64,000 nucleotides of DNA from Mycolicibacterium arenosum (GTDB lineage Bacteria; Actinomycetota; Actinomycetes; Mycobacteriales; Mycobacteriaceae). The translations under genes were made by a program, and so were the position numbers. Positions 14,786-23,255 of this stretch are shown here, one piece after another. The notes beneath the pieces were generated by a model, which was not told the DNA's origin, did not search any database, and worked only from the letters and a program-made list of their open reading frames with translations. Every line of letters starts with the position of its first letter. Within the stretch, counting starts at the first letter, position 1. Where the stretch lies: assembly GCF_024320865.1 (NCBI RefSeq), contig NZ_JANDBD010000011.1:211843-275842 (forward strand). The letters run 5' to 3'.

Positions 14786-17700
14786 TCATTTCTGAGCGAG
14801 CACGATGTCCTGACCCGGCGTCATCTCACCACGGTCGACCGCGTCGCAGTGGGCGAGGTGCAACGGGGCTACCGGATCATCGGGCAGTAATTGCCGGCAC
14901 CGCTCGAACGCTGCCCGCGCGGCGTTGTTATCGCCGGCGTCGAACAGTGCGAACGCCTCGTCGAACGCGGGCTGGGCGACGCGCTTGGCATCACGGAGCT
15001 CCGGCGGGTCCTCGTCGTAGACCTCGTAGATCGTGACCGCCTTCCGACGGTTCACCACCATCACCCGTTCCATGCGCCGGATGTCGAACTCGCTCGGATC
15101 GGCGAGACCGGCCAGGGTCGTGCCCGACATCAGCATCGACGAGCCGTACCGCTTCGTGGTGCTCTCGATGCGGGCGGCCAGGTTCACGGTGTCACCGATG
15201 ATCGTCAACACCATGCGGTTCACGCCGCCGACGAGCGTCACGCCGACCCGACCGGTGTTCAGTCCCACCCCGGCGCGCAGCTCCTGGGTGCCGAGCGCGA
15301 TTCGCTCCCGGTTGTGCTCGCGCATCGACCGAAGCATGGCCAGGCCGCCTCGCACGGCGTCGGCCTCCGACTCGAAGACCGCGACGATCTCGTCTCCACG
15401 GACGTCTTGGATCATGCCGTTACAACTGACGATCGGCATCTCCGTTGCACGCAGGAAACCCATGGCCAGATTGCTCGCCTCCGACACGTCCATGTCTTCG
15501 AGCATCGTGGTGTAGCCGCGAATGTCACTGATCAGCACGGTCATTTCGCGATCCACGCGGTAGCCGCTGCGCACCCTGCGCAGGTCGTCGATATCGAGGA
15601 TGCGCAGCAATTCGTTGGGCACGAATCGCGACTGCACGTCCATCAGCGACTGCCGGTGCTCGTCGGCATCGCGCAACCGAGCCTCCAGATGGAAGTTCCA
15701 CAACGGCGCGGCCGCCTGAGCGCACACCAGTGCAACCGCATGTTCGTCGTCGATCGTGAAGTGCTGACCCGACCGATTGTGCTCGGCGTAGATCGCTCCG
15801 ATGATCTTGTCCTGCACGATGATCGGTACGACCATGGTGGCAGGATCGCCGGTGGTCAGCGGCGAACGGATCGCACTCATCCTGCTGACGAGAGAGGCGT
15901 CGTACGTGAGTTCGGTCCACGGTCCGTCGATGCGTGTGACGTGCCCGTCCTCTTGCGAGGCCTTGGCCGCGAGATGCTCCCCCTCTCCGGTGAGGAACAG
16001 CACGCGGTGGGCGCCGGTTGCGTCCGCAATGGTGCCCAGAACGAGTTTGGCCAGTTCATCGGCCGTGTGTGCTGCGGACAACGTTCTCACCAGGCGATGC
16101 GCGCTGCGGGTGTCCACCCCTATGTCGTCAGTCGAGACGAGGTCACGGCTCAGCAGCCACGGATTGTCCTGCGCAAGTCGATCGGTGCGTACGGCGAGTC
16201 CCAGATTGGAGAAGCGTTGATACGCCGTTCGCAGCATGTGCTGGCCCAGCCTCGTCCGGCCGGTCTCGGAGTAGAGTCCGGCGGTCTCCTCATAAGCCAT
16301 CGCGCCGATGAGTTGAAGTTGGTGTTTCTCAGCCAGTTCGATCGCCAGCTCCAAGTGCAACTCGGCGTTGCGGTGTTTTCCGCACGCCCGCGCCCAGGCG
16401 CCCTCCAACAGTGCCAGCGACGCCGCGTAATTGGTCGGCGCACCCTGGGCCCATTTCCGATGCAGTGCAATGGTTTTACGCAGGAAGCGACGCGTCGACC
16501 GGTCGTGCGGAGCGCTGTAGATCATGCTCATGCCGCTGAGCACGTGTGCAGATTGCAGCGGCGCGGTTCCGACCAGTCCGTCGCTGTGGGCGAGTGCTTC
16601 GTTGCCGGCGCCCGCCGCGCCTGAGTAATCCCCCGCCCAGAAATGCAGTCCCTGCTTCATCGCCTCAACGACGCCGAGTGTGACCGCGTCGCCCTCTTCG
16701 CGGGCGGCAGGCACCACTTCGCGTTCGTCGAAGCCGCTTTCGCCGGCGAGTAATAGGTGGTCCTCACTGCGGCCCATCAGGTTGAGGCAGAGCTGCTGCA
16801 TGGCCTGACACACGGCGGTGGGTGCGGGCTGCGAGCGGATCTCGGGGATGAGGGATTGCGCAAGCGTGTCCATTTCCGCCATCGGCCTGCCGACCCAGAA
16901 TGACTGTGAGAGAAGTACCGCTGCGAGGAAGCCGGCGTACTCCTGGTCCCCCTGGTCGAGCGCAGCTGTCACGGCGTCGCGCAGTTCTCCGAGGCCGTCT
17001 CCGATGGGGTGGCGCCAGTGCCGGATGAAGTTCACGTAGAGGAACATCGTTTCGGGACGCGACTGTGGAAAATACTCTGGCTCGCTAAGGGACAGCCCAA
17101 CCTCGCCGAAGCGCTGACTGCCCTGAAGGTCGCCCGTGAAGACGAGGAGCAGACCATAACTCGCCAGCGCTAGTGGTGATGACGGGGTGTGGCCGTACTT
17201 GAGTGTCAGGTCGAGCTGCTTGCGGACCACCAGAGGAAAGATATTGGGACGCAGCATGTATGACATGCTGCGCAGTTCGGACAGGATGCGCTGCACCTCG
17301 ATGACTCGGCGGTCATCGCACACGGGTAGCTCGAGCAGCCGGGTGTTGGTCCAGCGGTTCATCGCGAGCTTCATCTGGGTCAGGGCGACGGCCATCCTGG
17401 GCTTGCCCGGATGCGGGGGCACCGACTCGCCTAGCTCGTGCAGCGCCAGGAGTCCGGTCTCAAGCGCGTCCTGAAGGCGGTTTTCCGCAACACGTCCCTT
17501 GAGGCGGAGATAGAACAAGCGCGCGAGATCCGCTGGTTCCGAGAGGAAACGGTGGGCCTCGTCGAGTAGATCGTTGAGCACGGCGACGTCACCGACCAGC
17601 ATGGCGGACTCGGCGACCTCGAACTGCAACTCGCGACTGAGTGCGAAGTGATCGGTCCAGCGACGCGCTCCGAGCAGCGCCACGGCGTCCCGGAAGTACT

Positions 17701-19084
17701 CGCATGCCAACGGAAAGGAGGCCTGTGCTCGCGCCTTCAGTCCGGCCCTGCGCAGCAGATCGACGAAATCCCGGCGCTCCTCGCCGTCCATCAGGTTTCG
17801 ACCGCCGATGCCGATGTGCCTGGCAGCCTCGAACAATCGGTCGTCGCCCAGACGCGCGAGTCGTCGGCCAACGCGTAGATGGGCTTCTCGTTCCTCATCG
17901 ACGGACAGGACGGACCTGGCTGCCTCCAGGATGTGGTCGTGACTGAACCTGTAACGGGCGTCGCGGCTGATCGCATTGGTGATTCTGCGACCGCCGCTGT
18001 CGACGGCCTCAAGGAGGCGGAGTTCCAAGGCGGACCAGAGCGCGTGGACCACGACGTCGGGCGACTCGTCGGCGGCGAGCGTCGCGTCGTCCAGGTCGAA
18101 GTCGGCGCCCAGACATGTCAATTTCGCGAGGATCTCCCGGTCGGCGAGGCCCAGCTGGTCGAGATAGCTACCCAGGAACTCGGCGGAGGTGGCCGTGACC
18201 TCGATCGACTCCAGGACGCGCAGATCCCAGGTGGGCTGTCCACCCGCGCCTTCCGCAATCAGCGCACCCTGGTGTTGTGCTCGGTACAGCAGCTGGCGAA
18301 CCTGAAGCGGATTCCCCGCCGTGCGGTGGTGGAACTCGACCGCGACGTCGCCGAGTTCGACGCCCTTACCGGTGACAGAGGCGAGGAGATCTTCGATCTC
18401 GTCGTGTGACAGCGGAGCCAACTCGATGTCGCGCAGGGTGTCGGTCGGAATCCCCGCCGCTCTCGGATCGAACTCGCCCGCGCGATGGGTGCCCACGATC
18501 AGAACACCCTCCGGTGACACCGTCAGCAGCTCCGATAGGAAGATCAGCAGATCCTGATCCGCCCACTGCAGATCATCGATGGCCAGCACCACCGGCCGGT
18601 AGCCCGCGGTGTCCGACACCAGGCGGATGGCCGCGCGATGCAGTCGGCGCCGCGCGTCTGCGGCGTCGATCTCGATGGATACCGGCGGAGTCGCCCCGAG
18701 GATCTTGGCGAGTTCCGGCACCAACTCGGCGAGCACCCACCCCAGCGACGCGGCACCCTCGAGAAGGTCGTTTCGCCATCGCTCGCTCTCGGCGGCCCCG
18801 GTGGAATCCATCGCGCGGACCATCGACCGGAGCGCATCGCTGAGGGCTGCGTAGGGGGCGGGTGAACCGTCGCGGCAGCGTCCGTAGGCGAACACGTGAT
18901 CACTCTGGGACACCTCGGCTCCGAACAACTGGAGCAGAGTCGACTTCCCCACCCCCGGCGGTCCGCTGATGAGGATGCAGCCACCGCCCGCGCGCCCCGT
19001 CGCGCCCGCGGCCTCGCGGAGCTGGCCGAGTTCATCAGTCCGACCGACCACGTGCGCGCCGAAGTCGAGCAGCGGTGTCGTCAT
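14786..19084 (-). CDS. AAA-ATPase / GAF / class III nucleotidyl cyclase protein
   Basis: This is a very large signalling protein (1432 residues from ATG 19084). The domain order is an AAA_16-type ATPase with Walker A SGPPGVGKSTLL (about residue 40) and Walker B VVLAIDDLQWAD (about 165), a long helical TPR-like middle, a GAF-like domain (about 980-1130), and a class III cyclase domain (about 1175-1360). The cyclase has both metal Asps (VLISDIRGYT and RGDEIVAVF) and the Asn/Arg pair in GDTVNLAARIE. The usual substrate-selecting Lys (K in KxxGDE) appears to be Asp here (DVRGDE), as in some atypical mycobacterial cyclases. A TPR-like tail follows. It lies 60 bp upstream of the shell operon and may regulate it through a nucleotide signal (inference). 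The start is uncertain, as the open frame extends upstream. Confidence 0.85.
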   Translation of the reverse strand: MTTPLLDFGAHVVGRTDELGQLREAAGATGRAGGGCILISGPPGVGKSTLLQLFGAEVSQSDHVFAYGRCRDGSPAPYAALSDALRSMVRAMDSTGAAESERWRNDLLEGAASLGWVLAELVPELAKILGATPPVSIEIDAADARRRLHRAAIRLVSDTAGYRPVVLAIDDLQWADQDLLIFLSELLTVSPEGVLIVGTHRAGEFDPRAAGIPTDTLRDIELAPLSHDEIEDLLASVTGKGVELGDVAVEFHHRTAGNPLQVRQLLYRAQHQGALIAEGAGGQPTWDLRVLESIEVTATSAEFLGSYLDQLGLADREILAKLTCLGADFDLDDATLAADESPDVVVHALWSALELRLLEAVDSGGRRITNAISRDARYRFSHDHILEAARSVLSVDEEREAHLRVGRRLARLGDDRLFEAARHIGIGGRNLMDGEERRDFVDLLRRAGLKARAQASFPLACEYFRDAVALLGARRWTDHFALSRELQFEVAESAMLVGDVAVLNDLLDEAHRFLSEPADLARLFYLRLKGRVAENRLQDALETGLLALHELGESVPPHPGKPRMAVALTQMKLAMNRWTNTRLLELPVCDDRRVIEVQRILSELRSMSYMLRPNIFPLVVRKQLDLTLKYGHTPSSPLALASYGLLLVFTGDLQGSQRFGEVGLSLSEPEYFPQSRPETMFLYVNFIRHWRHPIGDGLGELRDAVTAALDQGDQEYAGFLAAVLLSQSFWVGRPMAEMDTLAQSLIPEIRSQPAPTAVCQAMQQLCLNLMGRSEDHLLLAGESGFDEREVVPAAREEGDAVTLGVVEAMKQGLHFWAGDYSGAAGAGNEALAHSDGLVGTAPLQSAHVLSGMSMIYSAPHDRSTRRFLRKTIALHRKWAQGAPTNYAASLALLEGAWARACGKHRNAELHLELAIELAEKHQLQLIGAMAYEETAGLYSETGRTRLGQHMLRTAYQRFSNLGLAVRTDRLAQDNPWLLSRDLVSTDDIGVDTRSAHRLVRTLSAAHTADELAKLVLGTIADATGAHRVLFLTGEGEHLAAKASQEDGHVTRIDGPWTELTYDASLVSRMSAIRSPLTTGDPATMVVPIIVQDKIIGAIYAEHNRSGQHFTIDDEHAVALVCAQAAAPLWNFHLEARLRDADEHRQSLMDVQSRFVPNELLRILDIDDLRRVRSGYRVDREMTVLISDIRGYTTMLEDMDVSEASNLAMGFLRATEMPIVSCNGMIQDVRGDEIVAVFESEADAVRGGLAMLRSMREHNRERIALGTQELRAGVGLNTGRVGVTLVGGVNRMVLTIIGDTVNLAARIESTTKRYGSSMLMSGTTLAGLADPSEFDIRRMERVMVVNRRKAVTIYEVYDEDPPELRDAKRVAQPAFDEAFALFDAGDNNAARAAFERCRQLLPDDPVAPLHLAHCDAVDRGEMTPGQDIVLAQK

Positions 19085-19292
19085 TGCTTCGCGCACACCT
19101 CGCCGCGCTCCGGGCGCGATGCCCGGCGACCCACTGGCAACGACGAAGGCATTTGCGGAACCCCTCCCAACCCCTTTGTGGCAGTCATCGTAATTAACGC
19201 ACGCCGCCACCGCTCGGCTACGCCGCGTTTGCTCGCACTTCGGTGCTTAAGGGGCCACCGCCCGGCGCATAGGCTCGTAGCCGGGGGTTTCC

Positions 19293-20654
19293 ATGGCGCG
19301 ACAGGCATCGACTCGACTGGCGGCGAGTGCGCAGCGCTTCCAGGCGCGCAGGCTGTCGCACGCACTGGTGTGCAGGGAGATCTCGCTCGACGAGGAACCG
19401 CTACGCGCGCAATCCCGCTCGCTTGCGGTCGGGGGTGTGCTGGCCGCGATCGCCGTAGCGGGCTGTGCCGTCATGGCCGTCGTGAGACCGCAGGGCGTGC
19501 CCGACTCGGCGCCGATCCTCCTCGCGCGGGAGTCGGGTGCCATGTTCGTCCGCGTTGACGACGCGCTGCACCCGGTACCCAACCTCGCGTCCGCGCGGCT
19601 GATCGCCCGCACCGCGGCCGCGCCCGTCGTCGTGGCCGAACGGTCGTTGACCCGGTTGCCGCGCGGTCCCCGACTCGGCATCCCCGGCGCACCCGACGCC
19701 ATCGGCACGCCGCTGGCCGAGCCCGCGTGGACGGTCTGCGACGGCGAGCGAACCATCGTGCTCGTCGGCGCCTCGTCGCCGCCCTACGACTCGGCCCGCA
19801 CCGTACTGGTCAGTCCACGCGGTGAGAGCGCGGCCACCACCTACCTGCTGTACGACGGCGTCCGCGCTCGGGTCGACCTGCGTGAGCGCGCGGTTGCCCG
19901 TGCCCTGCATCTCGACGGCGTTGCGCCGGTACCGGTTTCACGCGCGCTGCTGGACGCCCTTCCCGAACTGCCCGCGGTCACGGTGCCCGCCATCGCGGGC
20001 GCGGGCACGACGGGGCCGGAGTCGGTGGGCGGCCTTCCCGTGGGCACCGTGATCCGGGTGGCGCGCGCCGACGCCGAGGAGTTCCACGTCGTGCTCGCCG
20101 ACGGCCTGCAGCGCGTCGGGGCCGTCGCCGCCGAGGTGATCCGCACCGCCTACCGCGGTGCGGGTGACATCGCGACGGTCAGCCCCGCGGCGGTGGCCGC
20201 CAGCGCGGCCGTCGACTCGCTGCCCGTCGGCGGCTTCCCCCGCAGCACACGAGCACCGGTGGGCGCCGCCGACGAGATGACGGTGTGCGTGCACTGGGAC
20301 AGGGGGGACACCGTTGTCGCAAGCGGGGATTCGACGCACCTCGACACGACCGGCGCGACCGCGCTCGCGCAGGCGGACGGCGACGGGCCCCGCGTCGACG
20401 CGGTCGCGATGCCCGGTGGGCGCAGTGTCTACGTGCGCTCGGTCGGCGCGTCAGGCGCCGCCGCAGCCGGCGGCCCGCGATTCCTCGTCACCGAGTCGGG
20501 CGTGCTGTTCGGGGTGGCCGACGACGAGGCCGCAACGGCACTCGGGCTGCCGACCCCCGGCGCCGCGCCCTGGCCGATCCTCGCTCAGTTGCCCGCTGGA
20601 CCGGAGTTGGCCATCGCGGTGGCCTCAGTGCCGCGTGACGTCCCGTCCGCGTAA
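19293..20654 (+). CDS. eccB4: ESX-4 type VII secretion membrane protein EccB4
   Basis: EccB is a core component of the mycobacterial type VII secretion membrane complex. The 453 residues begin MARQASTRLAASAQRFQARR and contain one membrane segment (GVLAAIAVAGCAVMAVV, about 52-68). A large periplasmic repeat domain follows, as in all EccB proteins. The ATG has GGGGG six bases upstream. It converges on mycP4 with a 30-bp overlap of the 3' ends, matching the order of Rv3450c and mycP4 in M. tuberculosis. ESX-4 is the ancestral, smallest ESX system; it lacks EccE, and none is seen here. Unlike eccC4, no CGTC follows the GGAACC upstream of this gene. Confidence 0.93.
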   Translation: MARQASTRLAASAQRFQARRLSHALVCREISLDEEPLRAQSRSLAVGGVLAAIAVAGCAVMAVVRPQGVPDSAPILLARESGAMFVRVDDALHPVPNLASARLIARTAAAPVVVAERSLTRLPRGPRLGIPGAPDAIGTPLAEPAWTVCDGERTIVLVGASSPPYDSARTVLVSPRGESAATTYLLYDGVRARVDLRERAVARALHLDGVAPVPVSRALLDALPELPAVTVPAIAGAGTTGPESVGGLPVGTVIRVARADAEEFHVVLADGLQRVGAVAAEVIRTAYRGAGDIATVSPAAVAASAAVDSLPVGGFPRSTRAPVGAADEMTVCVHWDRGDTVVASGDSTHLDTTGATALAQADGDGPRVDAVAMPGGRSVYVRSVGASGAAAAGGPRFLVTESGVLFGVADDEAATALGLPTPGAAPWPILAQLPAGPELAIAVASVPRDVPSA

Positions 20655-21926
20655 CCGACTCGCGGCTACTGCGACGACGATGGCCACGGCCGCCGCTGCA
20701 CCGCCGAACGCCACCGAACGCGCCCGCGAGTCGGTCGGGACGGTGTCCGCAGCCGCGACGCGCACGCCGCTGGTCGGCGTGCTCGGCGGTGGGCCGGCGT
20801 CCGCGCTGACGGCGGCGAGCGGATCGACGACGCCGGAACCGACGTACGGGTCCCACCCCGACGACGGGTGGCGCGCCGTCTGCTCGATGCGCTGCATGAC
20901 CTGTCGGGCGGTCAAGTGAGGCGATCGCGCACGCACCAGGGCGGCCAGACCCGAAACGACCGGCGCGGCGTAGCTCGTACCCGAAACCGGCTCGTCGTCA
21001 ATCGAATTCATCAGACCCTCGCCGTCCGAACTCAGCGAGACGACGGACTCGCCCGGCGCCGCGACGTCCACCCACGGGCCGGCGAGACTGAACCCCGAGG
21101 GGCGACCGTCGCCGTCGACCGAACCGACCGTCAGGACGAGGTCGTCGTACCAGGCCGGGCTCACCACCACCTCGACGGACGCCCAGTCGGGGCGGCCGGC
21201 GCCTGCCGTGACCGGATTCTGTTCGGTGCACTGCCCGCCCACGTTGCCCGCGGCGCTCACCACGACCGCGTTCTTGACGTCGACCGCATACCCCAGGGCG
21301 GCCCCGAGCGATCCGTCGTCGATGCCGACGTCGGCGGAAACGCACGCCACCGACGAGATGTTGATGACGGTCGCGCCGAGGTCCGCGGCGGCTCGCACCG
21401 CCAGGGCGAGAGTCTCGACATCGCCGACCCCCGACGGCGCGTCGCCGTCGGTGCGGCGGAACTCGTTGCTGGACTGGCGGATCGCCAGGATCGCGGCGTC
21501 GGGCGCAACACCGGAGAACGCCGGGTCACCCGACGCGGCGACGATGCCCGCGACCGCGGTGCCGTGTCCGTCGCAGTCGCGGGTGCCGTCACCGGCCGAC
21601 ACGTAGTCGCCACCCGCGGTCAGCCGGGGCAGCAGCCGATGCCGTGCCACGCCGGTGTCGATGACGGCGACGGTCTGGCCGAAGCCGCGCGACAGCCGTT
21701 GCACCGCCGCCAGATCGAGCATCGCCAACTGCGTGGCCGGTTGACTGCGCACCGGCGCGGCGCCGGACTGACAGTCGCCGATCGGCTCGGTGGGACCGGG
21801 CGGCGCGGCCGGGCCGGCCGGGGGGAGCAGGGAATCGTCGACCACGGGTGGCACCACCGCCGCGGCGGTCGGAGCGATCCAGACGCTGCCTGCGGCGAGC
21901 AGGACCGCCGCCATCCTGCGGCTCAC
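20625..21926 (-). CDS. mycP4: Mycosin, subtilisin-like serine protease of ESX-4
   Basis: Mycosins are membrane-anchored proteases needed for stability of ESX membrane complexes. The 433-residue protein has a signal peptide (MAAVLLAAGSVWIAPTAAAV) and the full catalytic triad: Asp in VAVIDTGVARH (about 90), His in DGHGTAVAGIVAA (about 120) and Ser in SGTSYAAPVVSG (about 316). A C-terminal membrane helix (AAAAVAIVVAVAASRL) is followed by a basic tail. GTG 21926 overlaps the eccD4 stop (GTGA), so translation is coupled. A much longer open frame upstream on this strand is the shadow of eccD4 and eccC4 and is not coding. Confidence 0.94.
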   Translation of the reverse strand: MSRRMAAVLLAAGSVWIAPTAAAVVPPVVDDSLLPPAGPAAPPGPTEPIGDCQSGAAPVRSQPATQLAMLDLAAVQRLSRGFGQTVAVIDTGVARHRLLPRLTAGGDYVSAGDGTRDCDGHGTAVAGIVAASGDPAFSGVAPDAAILAIRQSSNEFRRTDGDAPSGVGDVETLALAVRAAADLGATVINISSVACVSADVGIDDGSLGAALGYAVDVKNAVVVSAAGNVGGQCTEQNPVTAGAGRPDWASVEVVVSPAWYDDLVLTVGSVDGDGRPSGFSLAGPWVDVAAPGESVVSLSSDGEGLMNSIDDEPVSGTSYAAPVVSGLAALVRARSPHLTARQVMQRIEQTARHPSSGWDPYVGSGVVDPLAAVSADAGPPPSTPTSGVRVAAADTVPTDSRARSVAFGGAAAAVAIVVAVAASRLRGRDVTRH

Positions 21927-23146
21927 GTGAACACCCAGTCGCGCGCCACCGAGTAGACGCCGATCACCCAGCACGCGAGGGGCGCCAGCAGCGCGGCGCA
22001 GAGGTAGTCGAGGCCGTCGACGGCGCGTGCGACCCCCGGTCCCGGCCGACCCGTTGCGGCCACGGCGACAGCGGCGACGACGCCCATCCCCACCCACGGG
22101 GTCGCGCCGCGGAACACGACGGCGACGACGCTCAGCGCGGCCGTTGCGCACGCCAGTCCGGCGACGGTGAGAGCGATGCGACGGCCGGCATCCACGTGGG
22201 TGCGGGCGCGCGCCAGAAGCAGCAGCGCCGTCACCGAGGTGAACGCGATCGACGGCACCGTCCTGGTGGCCGCGGCGACCACGGCGACTCCGATCACCGC
22301 GCTGGCCGTGGATCCGATGACCAATCCGGTCAACACGCTGTGCGCGGCAACCGGGACGCCCGCGAGCAGCGCGGCGCACCGCGGTGCCAGCGCCAGCAGT
22401 CCGATGCCGCACACCGCCAACACCGCCCCGGCCGTCGCAACATTCCACGTGGCCGCCACGGTGACCGCCGCGACGGCCGCCACCGCTGCGGCCGTCGAAC
22501 CCGAGGCGGTCAGCGCGGTGATCGCTACGGGAACCAGCCGCGACATCACCACCGACACCGCGAAAACGACTGCGGCGCACAGGAGCACGTTCGCGGGCCA
22601 TGGTCCCGTCGGCACGACGACGAATCCTGCGGCACCAGCACCGAGCACACCGGCGACCGCGAGCCCACGACTGCCGGTGGCCACGGCGCGCCACGACGTC
22701 GCGAGAGCGCAGCACGCGATGGCGATCGCGGCGCCGAGGGCGGCGTCCTGCAGCCCCGTCCACACGAGTGCACCCGCCACCGCGAGCATCAGCCAGCCCC
22801 AGCTGATCTCGATCAACCGCCCGACGTCGATCCGCACGACGTCGCCGGTGCCGGCCACCCGGCGTACCGGTTCGACGCCGAGCAGGCCGCGCGCCGGTGC
22901 GTGGACGGCATCGAGCGTGACGACGTCGCCGTCGCGGATCCCGTTGTCGGTCAGTGACATCGACTCGTCGAGCGGGGTGCCCGCCGAGGTGCGCAGTTCG
23001 CGCCGTACTCCGTCGCGTGCGTGGCCGACGATGTCGACGAGGTCGGGGAGCAGCTGGGCCACGGGCGACCGGGCGCACAGCGCAATGTCGTGCGCGCGCA
23101 GGTGCCCGGCGACCTCGGCGTGGATCGATATCCGCCGCATGGACAT
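21923..23146 (-). CDS. eccD4: ESX-4 type VII secretion channel protein EccD4
   Basis: EccD forms the multi-spanning membrane core of type VII systems. The 407 residues comprise a ubiquitin-like (YukD) N-terminal domain (ISIHAEVAGHLRAHDIALC, about residues 5-85) and then about eleven hydrophobic segments, for example WGWLMLAVAGALVW and ALLAPLACWVIGVYSV. ATG 23146 is preferred because GAGGGGG lies 7 nt upstream; ATG 23152 would place that site too close. It diverges from eccC4 across 109 bp that carry the eccC4 promoter, and it is coupled to mycP4. The length is shorter than the roughly 470 residues I recall for M. tuberculosis EccD4, mostly in loops. Confidence 0.93.
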   Translation of the reverse strand: MSMRRISIHAEVAGHLRAHDIALCARSPVAQLLPDLVDIVGHARDGVRRELRTSAGTPLDESMSLTDNGIRDGDVVTLDAVHAPARGLLGVEPVRRVAGTGDVVRIDVGRLIEISWGWLMLAVAGALVWTGLQDAALGAAIAIACCALATSWRAVATGSRGLAVAGVLGAGAAGFVVVPTGPWPANVLLCAAVVFAVSVVMSRLVPVAITALTASGSTAAAVAAVAAVTVAATWNVATAGAVLAVCGIGLLALAPRCAALLAGVPVAAHSVLTGLVIGSTASAVIGVAVVAAATRTVPSIAFTSVTALLLLARARTHVDAGRRIALTVAGLACATAALSVVAVVFRGATPWVGMGVVAAVAVAATGRPGPGVARAVDGLDYLCAALLAPLACWVIGVYSVARDWVFT

Positions 23147-23219
23147 TCGCATTCCCCCTCGACGTCACCGTAGCGGCGCCGAGTCGGTCCGCTGCGCACC
23201 AATATTCGTCGCGAACCGA

Positions 23220-23246
23220 GGGAACCGACCGCGCGTTCGGTGCGTC
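23220..23246 (+). promoter_or_regulatory. SigM-type promoter of eccC4
   Basis: GGGAACC at 23220-23226 and CGTC at 23243-23246 are separated by 16 nt. This matches the -35/-10 pattern reported for the ECF sigma factor SigM of mycobacteria. The ATG of eccC4 lies only 9 nt after the -10 element, so the transcript is probably leaderless or nearly so. Confidence 0.75.
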
Positions 23247-23255
23247 CAATAGGGC

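Noticed and set aside
7408..19084. Prophage or integrative element carrying a capsid gene
   Set aside because: Apart from the capsid-fold-like protein there is no terminase, portal, tail, integrase or attachment repeat; the neighbours are metabolic.
19157..19190. GGAACC upstream of eccB4 as a fourth SigM promoter
   Set aside because: No CGTC occurs at 16-18 nt downstream; the next positions read TGGC, so the -10 element is missing.
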